64,000 bases of DNA, taken from the NCBI RefSeq assembly GCF_014646515.1, contig NZ_BMNK01000006.1, positions 414,762-478,761 of the forward strand, in the 5' to 3' direction. This DNA is from Nonomuraea glycinis (GTDB taxonomy: Bacteria > Actinomycetota > Actinomycetes > Streptosporangiales > Streptosporangiaceae). A program made the position numbers and the translations under genes. Position 1 is the stretch's first letter. Each line of letters begins with the position of its first letter. The notes beneath the pieces are model-generated. The model searched no databases. It saw only the letters and a list, made by a program, of their open reading frames with translations, and had not been told where the DNA came from. Below, piece after piece: positions 24,257 through 34,045 of this stretch.

Positions 24257-25105
24257 ATGGACGACGAGCTCCACCCCTTCGCCGGAGCCCACACCCCGCA
24301 CGAGCTCGACCCCCTTACCGGGGCCAACACCCCGCACGAGCTCCACCCCCTTACCGGGGCCAACACCCCGGACGGGCCCCACCGCCGCACCGGGGCCCAT
24401 GCTCCGGACGAGCTCCACGCCCTTGCCGGGGCCTACGCCGTGCACGCCCTGCCGTCGGCCGACATCGTCCCCTATGAGGAGCACCTGTCGGCCTGCCCCG
24501 TATGCCCGGCCGAGGTGCGCCGGCTGCGGGAGGGCGCCGCCCGGCTCGCTCTCACCGCTGCCACCGCCCCGCCCACGACCCTCCGCCCCCGCGTCCTGGC
24601 CACCGCCCACCTGATGCGGCCGCCCCGCGAGCGCCGTAGGTGGCGGGGAAAGGCGGTGACCGGGCTCGCGGCGGTGTCGATGGCGGCGGCGGCCGTGCTG
24701 GGGGTCCTGGCCTTCGACGCCCGCCGGGACCTGGGAGAGCTGCGGGCGCGAGACGCGGCCGTCGCCGAGGTGCTGGCCGCGCCCGACGCGCGGACGGTGC
24801 GGCAGCCGGTGACGGCGGGCGGCACCGCCGTCCTCGTGGTCTCCCGCGACCAGGGCCGCCTGCTCGTCACCGCGTCCGGCCTGCCCGAGCTCCCGGCGGC
24901 CGGCGTCTACCAGGTGTGGCTGATGGGCCCGGACGGCCCGCGCCCGGCGGGGCGCCTCGACCGGCGCGCGGACGGCCTGTCCACCCCCGTGCTGGCCCGG
25001 CCGCGCACGGACGACGCGCACGTCGGCCTCACGATCGAGCCCTCCAGCGGCTCCGACCTGCCGACCACCCAGCCCATCCTGCTCGCCGAGTTGCCCGGAA
25101 CATGA
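24257..25105 (+). CDS. RskA-type anti-sigma factor with repeat-expanded N-terminus
   Basis: A 282-residue membrane anti-sigma factor. The final N-terminal unit ELHALAGAYAVHALPS, then EEHLSACPVCPAEV with H-x3-C-x2-C, is the usual zinc anti-sigma domain. A membrane helix (AVTGLAAVSMAAAAVLGVL) follows at about residue 140, then an RskA-like outer domain with VLVVSRDQGRLLVTASGLPEL, YQVWLMGPDG and LTIEPSSGS. Ahead of the zinc domain, four extra 12-residue copies of its own first segment are inserted, encoded by 36-bp repeats. No ECF sigma gene is adjacent, so its partner is unknown. It converges on the phosphotransferase gene with a 10-base gap. Confidence 0.85.
   Translation: MDDELHPFAGAHTPHELDPLTGANTPHELHPLTGANTPDGPHRRTGAHAPDELHALAGAYAVHALPSADIVPYEEHLSACPVCPAEVRRLREGAARLALTAATAPPTTLRPRVLATAHLMRPPRERRRWRGKAVTGLAAVSMAAAAVLGVLAFDARRDLGELRARDAAVAEVLAAPDARTVRQPVTAGGTAVLVVSRDQGRLLVTASGLPELPAAGVYQVWLMGPDGPRPAGRLDRRADGLSTPVLARPRTDDAHVGLTIEPSSGSDLPTTQPILLAELPGT
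24266..24445 (+). repeat. Five tandem 36-bp repeats in the anti-sigma factor gene
   Basis: Units lie at 24266-24301, 24302-24337, 24338-24373, 24374-24409 and 24410-24445. Each encodes 12 residues of the form ELHPLTGANTPH. Units 2 and 3 are nearly identical; unit 4 is the most diverged; unit 5 (ELHALAGAYAVH) matches the conserved start of zinc anti-sigma domains and is probably the parent copy. Confidence 0.9.
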
Positions 25106-25115
25106 ACCGGCCGTG

Positions 25116-26096
25116 CTAGCCGACCGGCAGGAGGCGGTCCAGCACGCCGGTGAGCGAGGCGACGCACCGATCGCGGATCCGCGCGTACTCCGCCTCCGGA
25201 TACTGCCGGGGCCCGTTCTCCACCAGCAGGATCAGGTAGAGGTAGGCGTGGTAGAGGTCGAGCCGGACCCGCGCGGCCGGGGTGAGCTCCATCGGCGTCA
25301 CCTCGCGATAGCCCGCCAGCAGCGGATCGTCCTCGCGCAGCTCGCCGAAGAGGGTCGGCGTGGCGAACTCGGCCAGCGGGTCGCCCCAGAAGGCCCGCTC
25401 GTGGTCGATGATCGCCTGGATCCGCGGCGTCCCCGTCAGGTCCAGGAACACGTTGCCCGGCCAGATGTCGAAGTGGACCAGGTGCGGGGTGGTCACCTCG
25501 TCCAGCGCGGGCGCGGCCGCCGCCAGCACGGCGCGGATCCGCGCCGCCGGCGCCGGCAGCGGCGTGGGGTACCGCACGGTGTCGGCGAGCAGCGCGTCCA
25601 CCATGGCGAGGTACGCCTGCCGCCACGTGGAGCCGGTGATCCCCGCGTGCGGATAGCCGAACACCTCGCCGGTCACCGTGTTGAGCCGGGCCAGGAGCCG
25701 GCCCAGCTCGCGGCGCAACCCGTCCTCGCCGTCGGGCCGGACGGTGTTCCAGGGCACGCCGTCCAGCACGCCGAGCATCAGGTAGTCGCCGCCGAGCACC
25801 GGATCGTCGAACCCGGCGCACAGCAGCCTGGCGACCGGCACCCCCGCGCCGGCCGCCAGCTCGTAGGCCGACGCCTCCATCCGCAGCAGGTTGCGCTCGT
25901 AGGAGAGCTGGTCCAGCTCGGGCGGCGGCGACAGCTTGCACACCACCTCGCGGCCGTCGTCCAGCCGCAGCCGCCAGACCGCGTTGGCGAAGCCGTCGGT
26001 CAGCTCGGTGTGCTCGGCCACCCCGGCGCCGAGGGCGCGCCGGGCCAGCGCGTCGAGCTCGGCGGGGGATAAGCGACGTTTCGTCCTGCTGTCCAC
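25116..26096 (-). CDS. Aminoglycoside-phosphotransferase-family (APH-like) kinase
   Basis: A 326-residue member of the APH/choline-kinase fold. The N-lobe has VWRLRLDDGREVVCKLSPP with the ATP-binding Lys. The C-lobe has the catalytic loop HFDIWPGNVFLDL (H-x-D-x4-N) and IIDHERAFWGDPLAEFA as the metal-binding Asp region. It phosphorylates a small molecule hydroxyl; whether the substrate is an antibiotic cannot be told from sequence, and many such genes act on sugars or unknown metabolites. It is encoded alone. Confidence 0.85.
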   Translation of the reverse strand: MDSRTKRRLSPAELDALARRALGAGVAEHTELTDGFANAVWRLRLDDGREVVCKLSPPPELDQLSYERNLLRMEASAYELAAGAGVPVARLLCAGFDDPVLGGDYLMLGVLDGVPWNTVRPDGEDGLRRELGRLLARLNTVTGEVFGYPHAGITGSTWRQAYLAMVDALLADTVRYPTPLPAPAARIRAVLAAAAPALDEVTTPHLVHFDIWPGNVFLDLTGTPRIQAIIDHERAFWGDPLAEFATPTLFGELREDDPLLAGYREVTPMELTPAARVRLDLYHAYLYLILLVENGPRQYPEAEYARIRDRCVASLTGVLDRLLPVG

Positions 26097-26136
26097 GGAA
26101 CTTGATTGTGGGGCCAGGTGCTGCCGAACGTCCAGG

Positions 26137-27115
26137 TCACGCCGACTCGCGGTGCACCAGATGGGTGTCGAGGATCATCACCGGCTGGCGCAGCTCCTCG
26201 CCGTGGATCCGGGCCACCAGCAGCAGCGCCATCTGCCGGCCCATCGCCTCGGTCGGCTGGTGGACCGTCGTCAGCGGCGGATCGGCGTGCAGCGCCGCCT
26301 TCGAGTCGTCGAAGCCGATCACCGCCACGTCCTCGGGGATCGCCCGGCCCGCCGCCCTGAGCACCCGCATCGCGCCCAGCGCCATCGGGTCGGAGGCGGC
26401 GAACACCGCGTCGAGGCCGGGGTGCGCGGCCAGCAGCTCGCTCATCGCCGCCGCGCCGCTCTCCTCGGAGAAGTCGCCGTAGGCCACCAGCTCGGGCCGG
26501 CCGCTGGGCAGCACCGCGTCGCGGTAGCCGGCCAGCCGGTCCACGCCCACGCCCATGTCCTGCGGCCCGGCGATGACGGCGATCTTCGAACGGCCGAGGC
26601 CCAGCAGGTGCTTGACCGCCTGCCGGGCGCCGGCCCTGTTGTCCATGTCCACATAGCTGAAGGGGGTGAGGCCGATGGGCCTGCCGCCGAGCACGGTCGG
26701 CACGCCCATCGCCTCCAGCCTGCGCGGCAGCGGGTCGGCGCCGTGCAGCGACAGCAGCAGCACGCCGTCGACGTGCTGCCCCGTCAGGTAGTGCTCCAGC
26801 CTGACGTGCTCCTCGGGGGAACGTGCCATGGCCAGGATCAGCTGCAGGCCCGTCTCGGTGAGCGCCGAGCCGATGCCCCGGATGGTGCCGGCGAAATAAG
26901 GCTCGTCGAACACCCGGAACTCCGACTCCGACACCACCAGGGCGACGGTGTCGGTGCGCCGGGTGACCAGCGCCCGCGCCGCCCGGTTGGGCACGTAACC
27001 AAGCTCCTGGATCGCCTGCTGCACGGCCTCGCGGGCCCGGTCGCTCACATTCGGCGAGCCGTTGATGACTCTCGACACGGTGCCCCGGCCCACGCCGGCC
27101 CGAGCTGCCACGGCC

Positions 27116-27135
<20 letters not shown>
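26137..27135 (-). CDS. cebR: LacI-family regulator of the cellobiose-type operon (CebR-like)
   Basis: A 332-residue repressor. The N-terminal helix-turn-helix reads TLEAVAARAGVGRGTVSRVING, with the hinge helix NRAARALVTR; the remainder is the periplasmic-binding-protein-like ligand domain (VIGFDDSKAALHADPPLTTVHQP). Its start overlaps the last 20 bases of the GH1 gene. It is the last gene of the sugar operon whose promoter carries two perfect TGGGAGCGCTCCCA sites, the box recognised by Streptomyces CebR. It most likely represses the operon until cellobiose or a similar beta-glucoside binds. Confidence 0.88.
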
Positions 27136-28524
<1,389 letters not shown>

Positions 28525-28528
<4 letters not shown>

Positions 28529-29376
28529 GCCTTGACCGCACCTTCCATCAGTCCGCCGACGATCTGGCGGCCGAACAGGACGAAGACCACGAACAGTGGG
28601 ATGACCGAGGCGGCGGTGCCGGTGTACAGCATCACGTAGTCGGTGCCGTGGGCCTGGTTGAGCGCCGCGATCGACGTCTGCACCACCGGGTTCTCCGGCA
28701 GCAGCACGATCAGCGGCCACATGAACTCGTTCCACGTCTGCATGAACACCAGCAGGGCGAGCACCGCCATGCCGGGCCGCAGCGCGGGCAGGATGACCAT
28801 CCGGTAGATGCCCATCGTGGTGGCGCCGTCGACCCTGGCCGCCTCCACCAGCTCGTCGGGCACCGCCTGCGAGGCGTACTGCGTCATCATGAACACGCCG
28901 AACCCGTTGACCAGGAACGGCAGGATCACCGCCTGCAGCTGGCCGGTCCAGCCGAGCGTCACCATGAGCTCGTACAACGGCACGACGCCCATCTGCTGCA
29001 GCGGCACCATCATGGTGACCAGGATCAGGCCCAGCATGATCTTGGAGCCGCGGAAGCGGAGCTTGGCGAAGGCGAAGCCGGCCAGCGTCGAGATGAGCAC
29101 CACCGACACGGTGACCGTCACCGACACGATCGCCGAGTTGATCAGCCCCGTGACGAAGTACGCGTCCTCGGTCGCCAGCAGCCGCCGGACGTTCTCGCCG
29201 AGCTGACCGCCGGGCAACAGCGGCGGCGGCACGTCGAGGGCCTCCTCGTTGCTCCGGGTGGCCATGATGAACATGTAGTAGATGGGGAACGCCGACAGCA
29301 GCAGTGCCAGCGCCAGCACGACCTTTGTGAGAGCCCCTGCGTCCCACATGCGGTTTCCGGACTGGACGGTCGTCAT
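28525..29376 (-). CDS. Sugar ABC transporter permease (CebG-like)
   Basis: The second permease of the cellobiose-type importer, 283 residues with six helices. The EAA loop reads DELVEAARVDGATTMGIYRMVILPALRPG, the site that contacts the shared ATPase. It belongs to the MalG group. Its start overlaps the first permease by four bases and its stop overlaps the GH1 start. No ATPase gene is present in this operon; the MsiK-like protein at 58870-60153 is the likely motor. Confidence 0.92.
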
Positions 29377-30326
29377 CGCGAACCCCCGATTCGGCGGGTG
29401 AACCAGTAGTTGGCCGCGGTCCCGATCAGGATCAGGACGAACAGCAGCCAGGCCGCCGCCGAGGCGTAGCCCATCTCGTAGTTGCGGAAGGCGGCCTCGA
29501 CCACGAACATCGCCACCGTCTGGTACTGGCCGGTGGTGCCGCCCGTCATCTGCGGGTTGCCCTCGAACATCACCGGTTCGGTGAAGAGCGTCAGGCCGCC
29601 GATGGTGGAGATGAAGACGACGAACACGATGGTGGGCCGCAGCATCGGGATCGTGATCTTCCAGAACTGGACGCGCGCCGACGCGCCGTCGAGCGCCGCC
29701 GCCTCATAGAGGTCCTTGGGGATCGTCTGCATGGCGGCCAGCAGGATGATGGCGTTGTAGCCGGTCCACCGCCAGTCGATCATCGTGGCGATCGCGATCC
29801 AGGACGACCACTTCTCGTTCTGCCAGGCGATCGGTTCGACGCCCACCAGGCCGAGCATCCAGTTGAACAGGCCGTAGTCGCGGGCGAAGAGCCCGCTGAA
29901 GATGACCGCCACCGCCACGACCGAGGTCACCAGCGGCAGCAGCACGCCCAGGCGCAGCAGCAGCCGGCCGCGCAGCCGCTTGTTGAGCGCGTTGGCCAGC
30001 AGCAGCGCCAGCACGATCTGGGGGATGGTCGACAGGACGAAGATGCCGACCGTGTTGAACACCGCGTTCCAGAACTCGGCGTCCACGATGAGCTCGGTGT
30101 AGTTCGCCAGGCCGGTGAAGCTCTTGTCCCCAGCCAGCTCCCAGTCGTGCAGGGAGAGCCAGAGCGTGTAGCCGAGCGGGAAGAGCCCGAAGATGGCGAA
30201 GAGCAGGAAATATGGTGACACCAGGAGGTAGGGCACACCCCTGAGGTCGAAGCGGGCCATCCGCCGCTGCGGCGGTGTCCGCTTCCTGTGCGCCTGCCGC
30301 GGGGCGGGCGCTAACTGAACAGTCAT
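29373..30326 (-). CDS. Sugar ABC transporter permease (CebF-like)
   Basis: The first permease of the importer, 317 residues with six helices and a basic cytoplasmic head (RQAHRKRTPPQRRMARFD). The EAA loop reads KDLYEAAALDGASARVQFWKITIPMLRP. It belongs to the MalF group without a large periplasmic insert, unlike the MalF in the maltodextrin locus of this window. It lies 87 bases after the binding-protein gene; that gap holds a stable hairpin that may lower expression of the permeases. Confidence 0.92.
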   Translation of the reverse strand: MTVQLAPAPRQAHRKRTPPQRRMARFDLRGVPYLLVSPYFLLFAIFGLFPLGYTLWLSLHDWELAGDKSFTGLANYTELIVDAEFWNAVFNTVGIFVLSTIPQIVLALLLANALNKRLRGRLLLRLGVLLPLVTSVVAVAVIFSGLFARDYGLFNWMLGLVGVEPIAWQNEKWSSWIAIATMIDWRWTGYNAIILLAAMQTIPKDLYEAAALDGASARVQFWKITIPMLRPTIVFVVFISTIGGLTLFTEPVMFEGNPQMTGGTTGQYQTVAMFVVEAAFRNYEMGYASAAAWLLFVLILIGTAANYWFTRRIGGSR

Positions 30327-30353
30327 GGAAGCCTTTCGAGCCAGGTCGGGAGA

Positions 30354-30391
30354 GGTGGCGCCCGCCCAGGGGGGAAGAGGGAGGCGCCACC
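30354..30391 (-). terminator. Intra-operon hairpin between binding-protein and permease genes
   Basis: GGTGGCGCC (30354-30362) pairs perfectly with GGCGCCACC (30383-30391). It lies in the gap after the binding-protein gene. Such stems commonly attenuate transcription or stabilise the upstream mRNA, giving more binding protein than permease. Confidence 0.6.
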
Positions 30392-30413
30392 CGTTCCAGA
30401 GGGCGGCGAGGGG

Positions 30414-31742
30414 TCAGCCCGCTGCCTTGACGCCCGCGGCCGTGAACTTGGACCAGGCCTCTTCGTAGCTCACCGCGCCCTGGTCCATGCCTTCGAGCAC
30501 CTTCTCCACCGATGTCTTCACCTGAGCGTGCTTCTCGCCCAGGAACACCGGCTGCAGGTCCTTCACCGAGGCGGAGAAGATCTCACCGGTCGGCACGTCG
30601 TTGAAGTACTCGTTCTTCAGCCCGGCGACCTCAGGGTCCTGCTGGGCGGGGAGGGAGCTCGGGAAGGCGCCCGCCTCCTTGAAGGCCGCGATGTGGCCGT
30701 CCTTGCCGGTGAGGTAGTTCAGCACCTCGGCGGCTTCCTTGGGGTGCTTGGTCTGCTTGGGCACGGCCAGCCAGGAGCCGCCCCAGTTACCGGTGCCGCC
30801 CGGCACCGCTGCCACGTCCCAGTTGCCCTTGTTGCTCTCACCGGCCGCGCCGGAGATGACGCCGAGCATCCACGCCGGGCAGCCCATGGTGGCGAAGCCG
30901 CCGCCCTTGATGGCCTTGGTCCACGGTGGGGTGAAGGCCTGCAGCTTGGCGGTCAGCCCTTCCTTGCTGAAGCGCTGCACCCAGTCGAAGGACGTCTTGA
31001 CCGCCGGGTTGGTCTCGAGGACGAGCTGGTTGCTCTTGTCGAAGTAGGAGACGTTGCCGTTCTTCGGCGCCTCCTGCGCGAGGATCACGTTGTAGATGGT
31101 GTTGGGGCCGTCCATCCACTTGGCGTCCTTGGTCGCCGCCTGGAACTTCTTGCCCGCTTCGAGGTAGGCGTTCCAGTCCGGCCACAGCTTGGCGACCTCT
31201 TCGCGGTCGGTGGGCAGGCCGGCCTTCTCGAACAGGTCCTTGCGGTAGCACATCGTCATGCCACCGATGTCGGTGCCGAGCGCGAACAGCTTGCCGTCGG
31301 CGTTGACGCCCGTCTCCCACTTGGCGGCGGGGAAGTCGGCCTTGCGGTCCTGCAGGCCGTGCTCGCCGAGGTCGGTGAAGAACTGCGGGCGGGCGGCCAG
31401 CAGGCCCATCGCGCCCTCGTCGATGCCGACGACGTCGCCGGCGCCGCTGCCGGCCTGCAGGCGCTGCAGCAGCTGCGGCAGGTAGACGTCCTCGAACCTG
31501 TCGGTCAGGTTGGAGTACTTGATCTGGATGTTCGGGTGCTCGGCGTTCCACTTCTCGACGGCCGCGTCGTAGCCGAAGTTCTCGCCGGCGCCGAAGGTGT
31601 GCACGTTGATCGTGACCGGCTCGGCTGCCGCCGTCGCACCGGCCGAGGACGCCGGCGTCGCGTCGCCCCCGCAGGCGGCCGTCACGGCGGCCAGTGCGGT
31701 GACCAGGACACCGGTCACGACGGAGCGCTTGTGGTTCGTCAT
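30414..31742 (-). CDS. Sugar-binding lipoprotein of the cellobiose-type importer (CebE-like)
   Basis: A 442-residue family 1 solute-binding lipoprotein. The signal sequence from MTNHKRSVVTG ends in the lipobox VTAAC-GG (Cys about residue 26) and is followed by an Ala/Ser linker. The mature part shows VGIDEGAMGLLAARPQFF, DIGGMTMCYRKDLFEKAGLP and GGSWLAVPKQTKHPKEAAEVLNY, typical of sugar-binding proteins. ATG 31742 is preceded by AAAAGGGG; the frame is open to 31868 but crosses the promoter. It is the first gene of the operon, 67 bases from the nearer CebR-type box. Confidence 0.92.
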   Translation of the reverse strand: MTNHKRSVVTGVLVTALAAVTAACGGDATPASSAGATAAAEPVTINVHTFGAGENFGYDAAVEKWNAEHPNIQIKYSNLTDRFEDVYLPQLLQRLQAGSGAGDVVGIDEGAMGLLAARPQFFTDLGEHGLQDRKADFPAAKWETGVNADGKLFALGTDIGGMTMCYRKDLFEKAGLPTDREEVAKLWPDWNAYLEAGKKFQAATKDAKWMDGPNTIYNVILAQEAPKNGNVSYFDKSNQLVLETNPAVKTSFDWVQRFSKEGLTAKLQAFTPPWTKAIKGGGFATMGCPAWMLGVISGAAGESNKGNWDVAAVPGGTGNWGGSWLAVPKQTKHPKEAAEVLNYLTGKDGHIAAFKEAGAFPSSLPAQQDPEVAGLKNEYFNDVPTGEIFSASVKDLQPVFLGEKHAQVKTSVEKVLEGMDQGAVSYEEAWSKFTAAGVKAAG

Positions 31743-31808
31743 TCCGTACCCCTTTTGGGTGTGGATCGTGGGAGGTGAGATCGCGACAGTCCCGCGATTG
31801 GAGGTCTT

Positions 31809-31822
31809 TGGGAGCGCTCCCA
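31809..31822. promoter_or_regulatory. CebR-type operator, proximal
   Basis: A perfect palindrome TGGGAGCGCTCCCA lies 67-80 bases upstream of the binding-protein start. It is identical to the CebR box described in Streptomyces. The purine-rich and TTGACG sequences nearby may form the promoter, but no -10 element can be fixed. Confidence 0.88.
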
Positions 31823-31937
31823 CAAGAGTGCCCGTACGGCGTGCGGGCGTCAACGTGCCGAAACTCAACCGTTACCTATGGGGTAGTTTGACCTCCAAGA
31901 AAAGGATTTTTCAGGCTATAGGGCCCATTTAGTCCTT

Positions 31938-31951
31938 TGGGAGCGCTCCCA
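31938..31951. promoter_or_regulatory. CebR-type operator, distal
   Basis: A second perfect TGGGAGCGCTCCCA, 129 bp from the first (centre to centre). LacI-family tetramers can loop between paired sites; alternatively this box may mark a second, longer promoter. No divergent gene uses it. Confidence 0.85.
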
Positions 31952-32019
31952 TCACAACCGCACCGATTCCGCACCACGACGGCCCATGCGGGCGCTCGCG
32001 GGGGCGAAAACGACGGCTT

Positions 32020-32130
32020 CCGCCGTAGCGGGCGGGGTCCTGGGCCGCAGCCTCGGCGGGCGGCGCACCTCAGCCTCCGCCGCAGCGGGCGGCCTCAGAG
32101 CCGGCCGCAGCGGGCGACGCGCCTCAGCCG
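32020..32130. repeat. Degenerate GC-rich tandem repeats at the 3' end of the sigma factor gene
   Basis: About four diverged copies of a 25-33 bp unit built on GCCGCAGCGGGCG followed by CCTCAG. The CCTCAG element contains the complement of the sigma-gene stop codon, and the genic copy sits at 32121-32135. Between 31952 and 32123 I see no other feature. Confidence 0.5.
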
Positions 32131-33374
32131 CAGTCGGCGGCGCGCTCCCTCAGGAGTTCGCGCTCGCGCTCGTTGCGCGTCAGGCCCGCAGCCCGCTCGA
32201 ACTCGGCGCGGGCCTCCGCCCGGCGCCCCAGCTTGACCAGCAGGTCTCCGCGTACGCTCGGCAGCAGGTGGTAGCCCTTCAGCGCCGGATCGTCCACGAT
32301 CTGCTCCACCAGGGCCAGCCCGGTGGCGGGCCCGTAGGCCATGCTCAGCGCCACCGCGCGGTTGAGCTCGACCACCGGCGAGCGCGAGATCCTCGCCAGT
32401 GACTCGTACAGCGCCGCGATGCGCGCCCAGTCGGTCTCCTCGGCGGTGAGCGCCCGCGCGTGGCAGGCGGCGATGGCGGCCTGCAGCGCGTACGGGCCCA
32501 GCTCGCCGCCGAGCTCCTCGGCCCGGCCGAGCGCGGTCAGGCCGCGGCCGATGAGCAGCCGGTCCCAGCCGGTCCGATCCTGTTCCAGTAGCAGCACCGG
32601 CTCGCCCGACGGGCCCACGCGCGAGGCCGAGCGGGAGGCCTGGATCTCCATCAGCGCCACCAGCCCGTGCACCTCGGGCTCTTTCGGCATCAGGCTCGCC
32701 AGCACCCGGCCGAGCCGCAGCGCGTCCGCGCAGAGGCCGGGCCGCATCCAGTCGTCGCCGGCCGTCGCGGCGTAGCCCTCGTTGAAGATCAGGTAGATGA
32801 CCTCCAGCACGGACGAGAGCCGGTCGGCGAGCTCGTCACCCTGCGGCACCTCGAACGGCACCCGCCGGGCGGCCAGCGTCCGCTTGGCCCGCACGATGCG
32901 CTGCGCGAGCGTCGGCTCCGGCACCAGGAACGCGCGGGCGATCTCCTCGGTGGACAGCCCGCCGAGCACCCGCAGGGTGAGCGCCACCCTGGCCTCGGTG
33001 GGCAGCACCGGATGGCACGCGGTGAACACCAGCCGCAGCAGGTCGTCCTCGATCTCGCCGACCTCGGGCAGGTGGTCCTCGTCGGCGAGCTCCGCCAGCT
33101 CGGCGCGGCCGATCTCGATCAGCTTGCGCTCGAAACGCTCTTCGCGGCGGATCATGTCGATGGCCCGTCGCTTGGACACGGTCATGAGCCAGGCGCCCGG
33201 GTTGCTCGGCACCCCGGACTCCGGCCACTGCTCCAGCGCCGCGACCAGCGCGTCCTGCGCCAGCTCCTCCGCGAGCCCGATGTCTCGCACCAGCCGGGTC
33301 AGCCCGGCGATGAGCCTGGCGGCCTCGATCCGCCACACCGCCTCGATCGCCTGATGGGTCTGCGAAGCGGTCAT
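32124..33374 (-). CDS. ECF42-type RNA polymerase sigma factor
   Basis: A 416-residue extracytoplasmic-function sigma factor with a long C-terminal extension. Sigma region 2 contains LVRDIGLAEELAQDALVAAL and GAWLMTVSKRRAIDMIRRE. Region 4 contains LTLRVLGGLSTEEIARAFLVPEPTLAQRIVRAKRTL. The remaining roughly 200 residues (DUF6596 and tetratricopeptide-like helices, with VELNRAVALSMAYGP and YHLLPSVRGDLLVKLGR) define the ECF42 group, whose partners are DGPF/YCII proteins rather than anti-sigma factors. The DGPF gene lies 56 bases upstream in the same operon. Confidence 0.93.
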   Translation of the reverse strand: MTASQTHQAIEAVWRIEAARLIAGLTRLVRDIGLAEELAQDALVAALEQWPESGVPSNPGAWLMTVSKRRAIDMIRREERFERKLIEIGRAELAELADEDHLPEVGEIEDDLLRLVFTACHPVLPTEARVALTLRVLGGLSTEEIARAFLVPEPTLAQRIVRAKRTLAARRVPFEVPQGDELADRLSSVLEVIYLIFNEGYAATAGDDWMRPGLCADALRLGRVLASLMPKEPEVHGLVALMEIQASRSASRVGPSGEPVLLLEQDRTGWDRLLIGRGLTALGRAEELGGELGPYALQAAIAACHARALTAEETDWARIAALYESLARISRSPVVELNRAVALSMAYGPATGLALVEQIVDDPALKGYHLLPSVRGDLLVKLGRRAEARAEFERAAGLTRNERERELLRERAADCG

Positions 33375-33430
33375 CGGCCTATGACAACAGCCCGGACAGC
33401 CCGGCGCAAGTCACCCTCGAACGACTCCGA

Positions 33431-33868
33431 TCAGGATGGTCGGTCGTCCTCCAGTCGCTCGCGCAGCGCCGCCTCGTGGTGGGCCGCCTCCGGGCTCAAG
33501 GACGGGTCGGGCGTGTCCGTCGGGTCGTAGACCCGCCAGACGTCGAGCCCGACGCCGTCATGGCCCGGCGGCACGGGGACGCGCAGCGCCCATTCGATCG
33601 CTTCCTCCCGGGACTTGACCTGGATCAGCCAGAACCCGGCGATGAGCTCCTTGGCCTCGGCGAACGGGCCGTCGATCACCCGCGCCTTGCCGCCGCTGTA
33701 GGCGATCTGCGCGCCGTGCGAACTGGCGTAGAGCCCTTCGGCCGCCAGCAGCACGCCCGCCTTCACCAGGGACTCGTTGTAGGCGTGCATGTCGGCGACG
33801 AGCTCCGGGCTGGGCAGCGCGCCGGCCTCGGTCTCCTCGTCGGCCTTGCCCACGATCATGAATTTCAT
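33431..33868 (-). CDS. DGPF (YCII-related) protein partnered with ECF42 sigma
   Basis: A 145-residue YCII-fold protein (MKFMIVGKADEETEAGALPS) with the DGPF signature in RVIDGPFAEAKELIAG that gives the ECF42 partner family its name. Its biochemical role is not known; it may act in the same response. The start at 33868 follows GAGGAGGG. A sequence matching the published ECF42 promoter consensus lies about 50 bases upstream, so the operon is probably autoregulated by the sigma factor encoded downstream. Confidence 0.9.
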   Translation of the reverse strand: MKFMIVGKADEETEAGALPSPELVADMHAYNESLVKAGVLLAAEGLYASSHGAQIAYSGGKARVIDGPFAEAKELIAGFWLIQVKSREEAIEWALRVPVPPGHDGVGLDVWRVYDPTDTPDPSLSPEAAHHEAALRERLEDDRPS

Positions 33869-33916
33869 GGCGAGATCCCTCCTCGGGAGACTCCCTGCGA
33901 GCCTCCGCATCGACAC

Positions 33917-33943
33917 GTCGAACCACCGGCGGGCGAATCGACA
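33917..33943 (-). promoter_or_regulatory. Putative ECF42 promoter of the DGPF-sigma operon
   Basis: On the minus strand TGTCGA (33943-33938), a 17-base spacer and CGAC (33920-33917) reproduce the ECF42 consensus TGTCGA for the -35 and CGAC/T for the -10, about 50 bases from the start codon. A second TGTCGA overlaps at 33915-33910. Confidence 0.7.
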
Positions 33944-33972
33944 CGCGTACGGGGATCTTCCCGGAGAAAGAC

Positions 33973-34007
33973 GGGAGCGCGCACCCTCGGTGAGGATGCG
34001 CGCTCCC
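33973..34007 (-). terminator. Terminator of the CHAP hydrolase gene
   Basis: GGGAGCGCGCA (33973-33983) pairs perfectly with TGCGCGCTCCC (33997-34007), an 11-bp stem located 38 bases beyond the CHAP gene stop on the minus strand and upstream of the DGPF promoter. Confidence 0.8.
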
Positions 34008-34045
34008 AACGGCGGGTAAAGCCCCGCCAGGTCATGTGTACGCCA

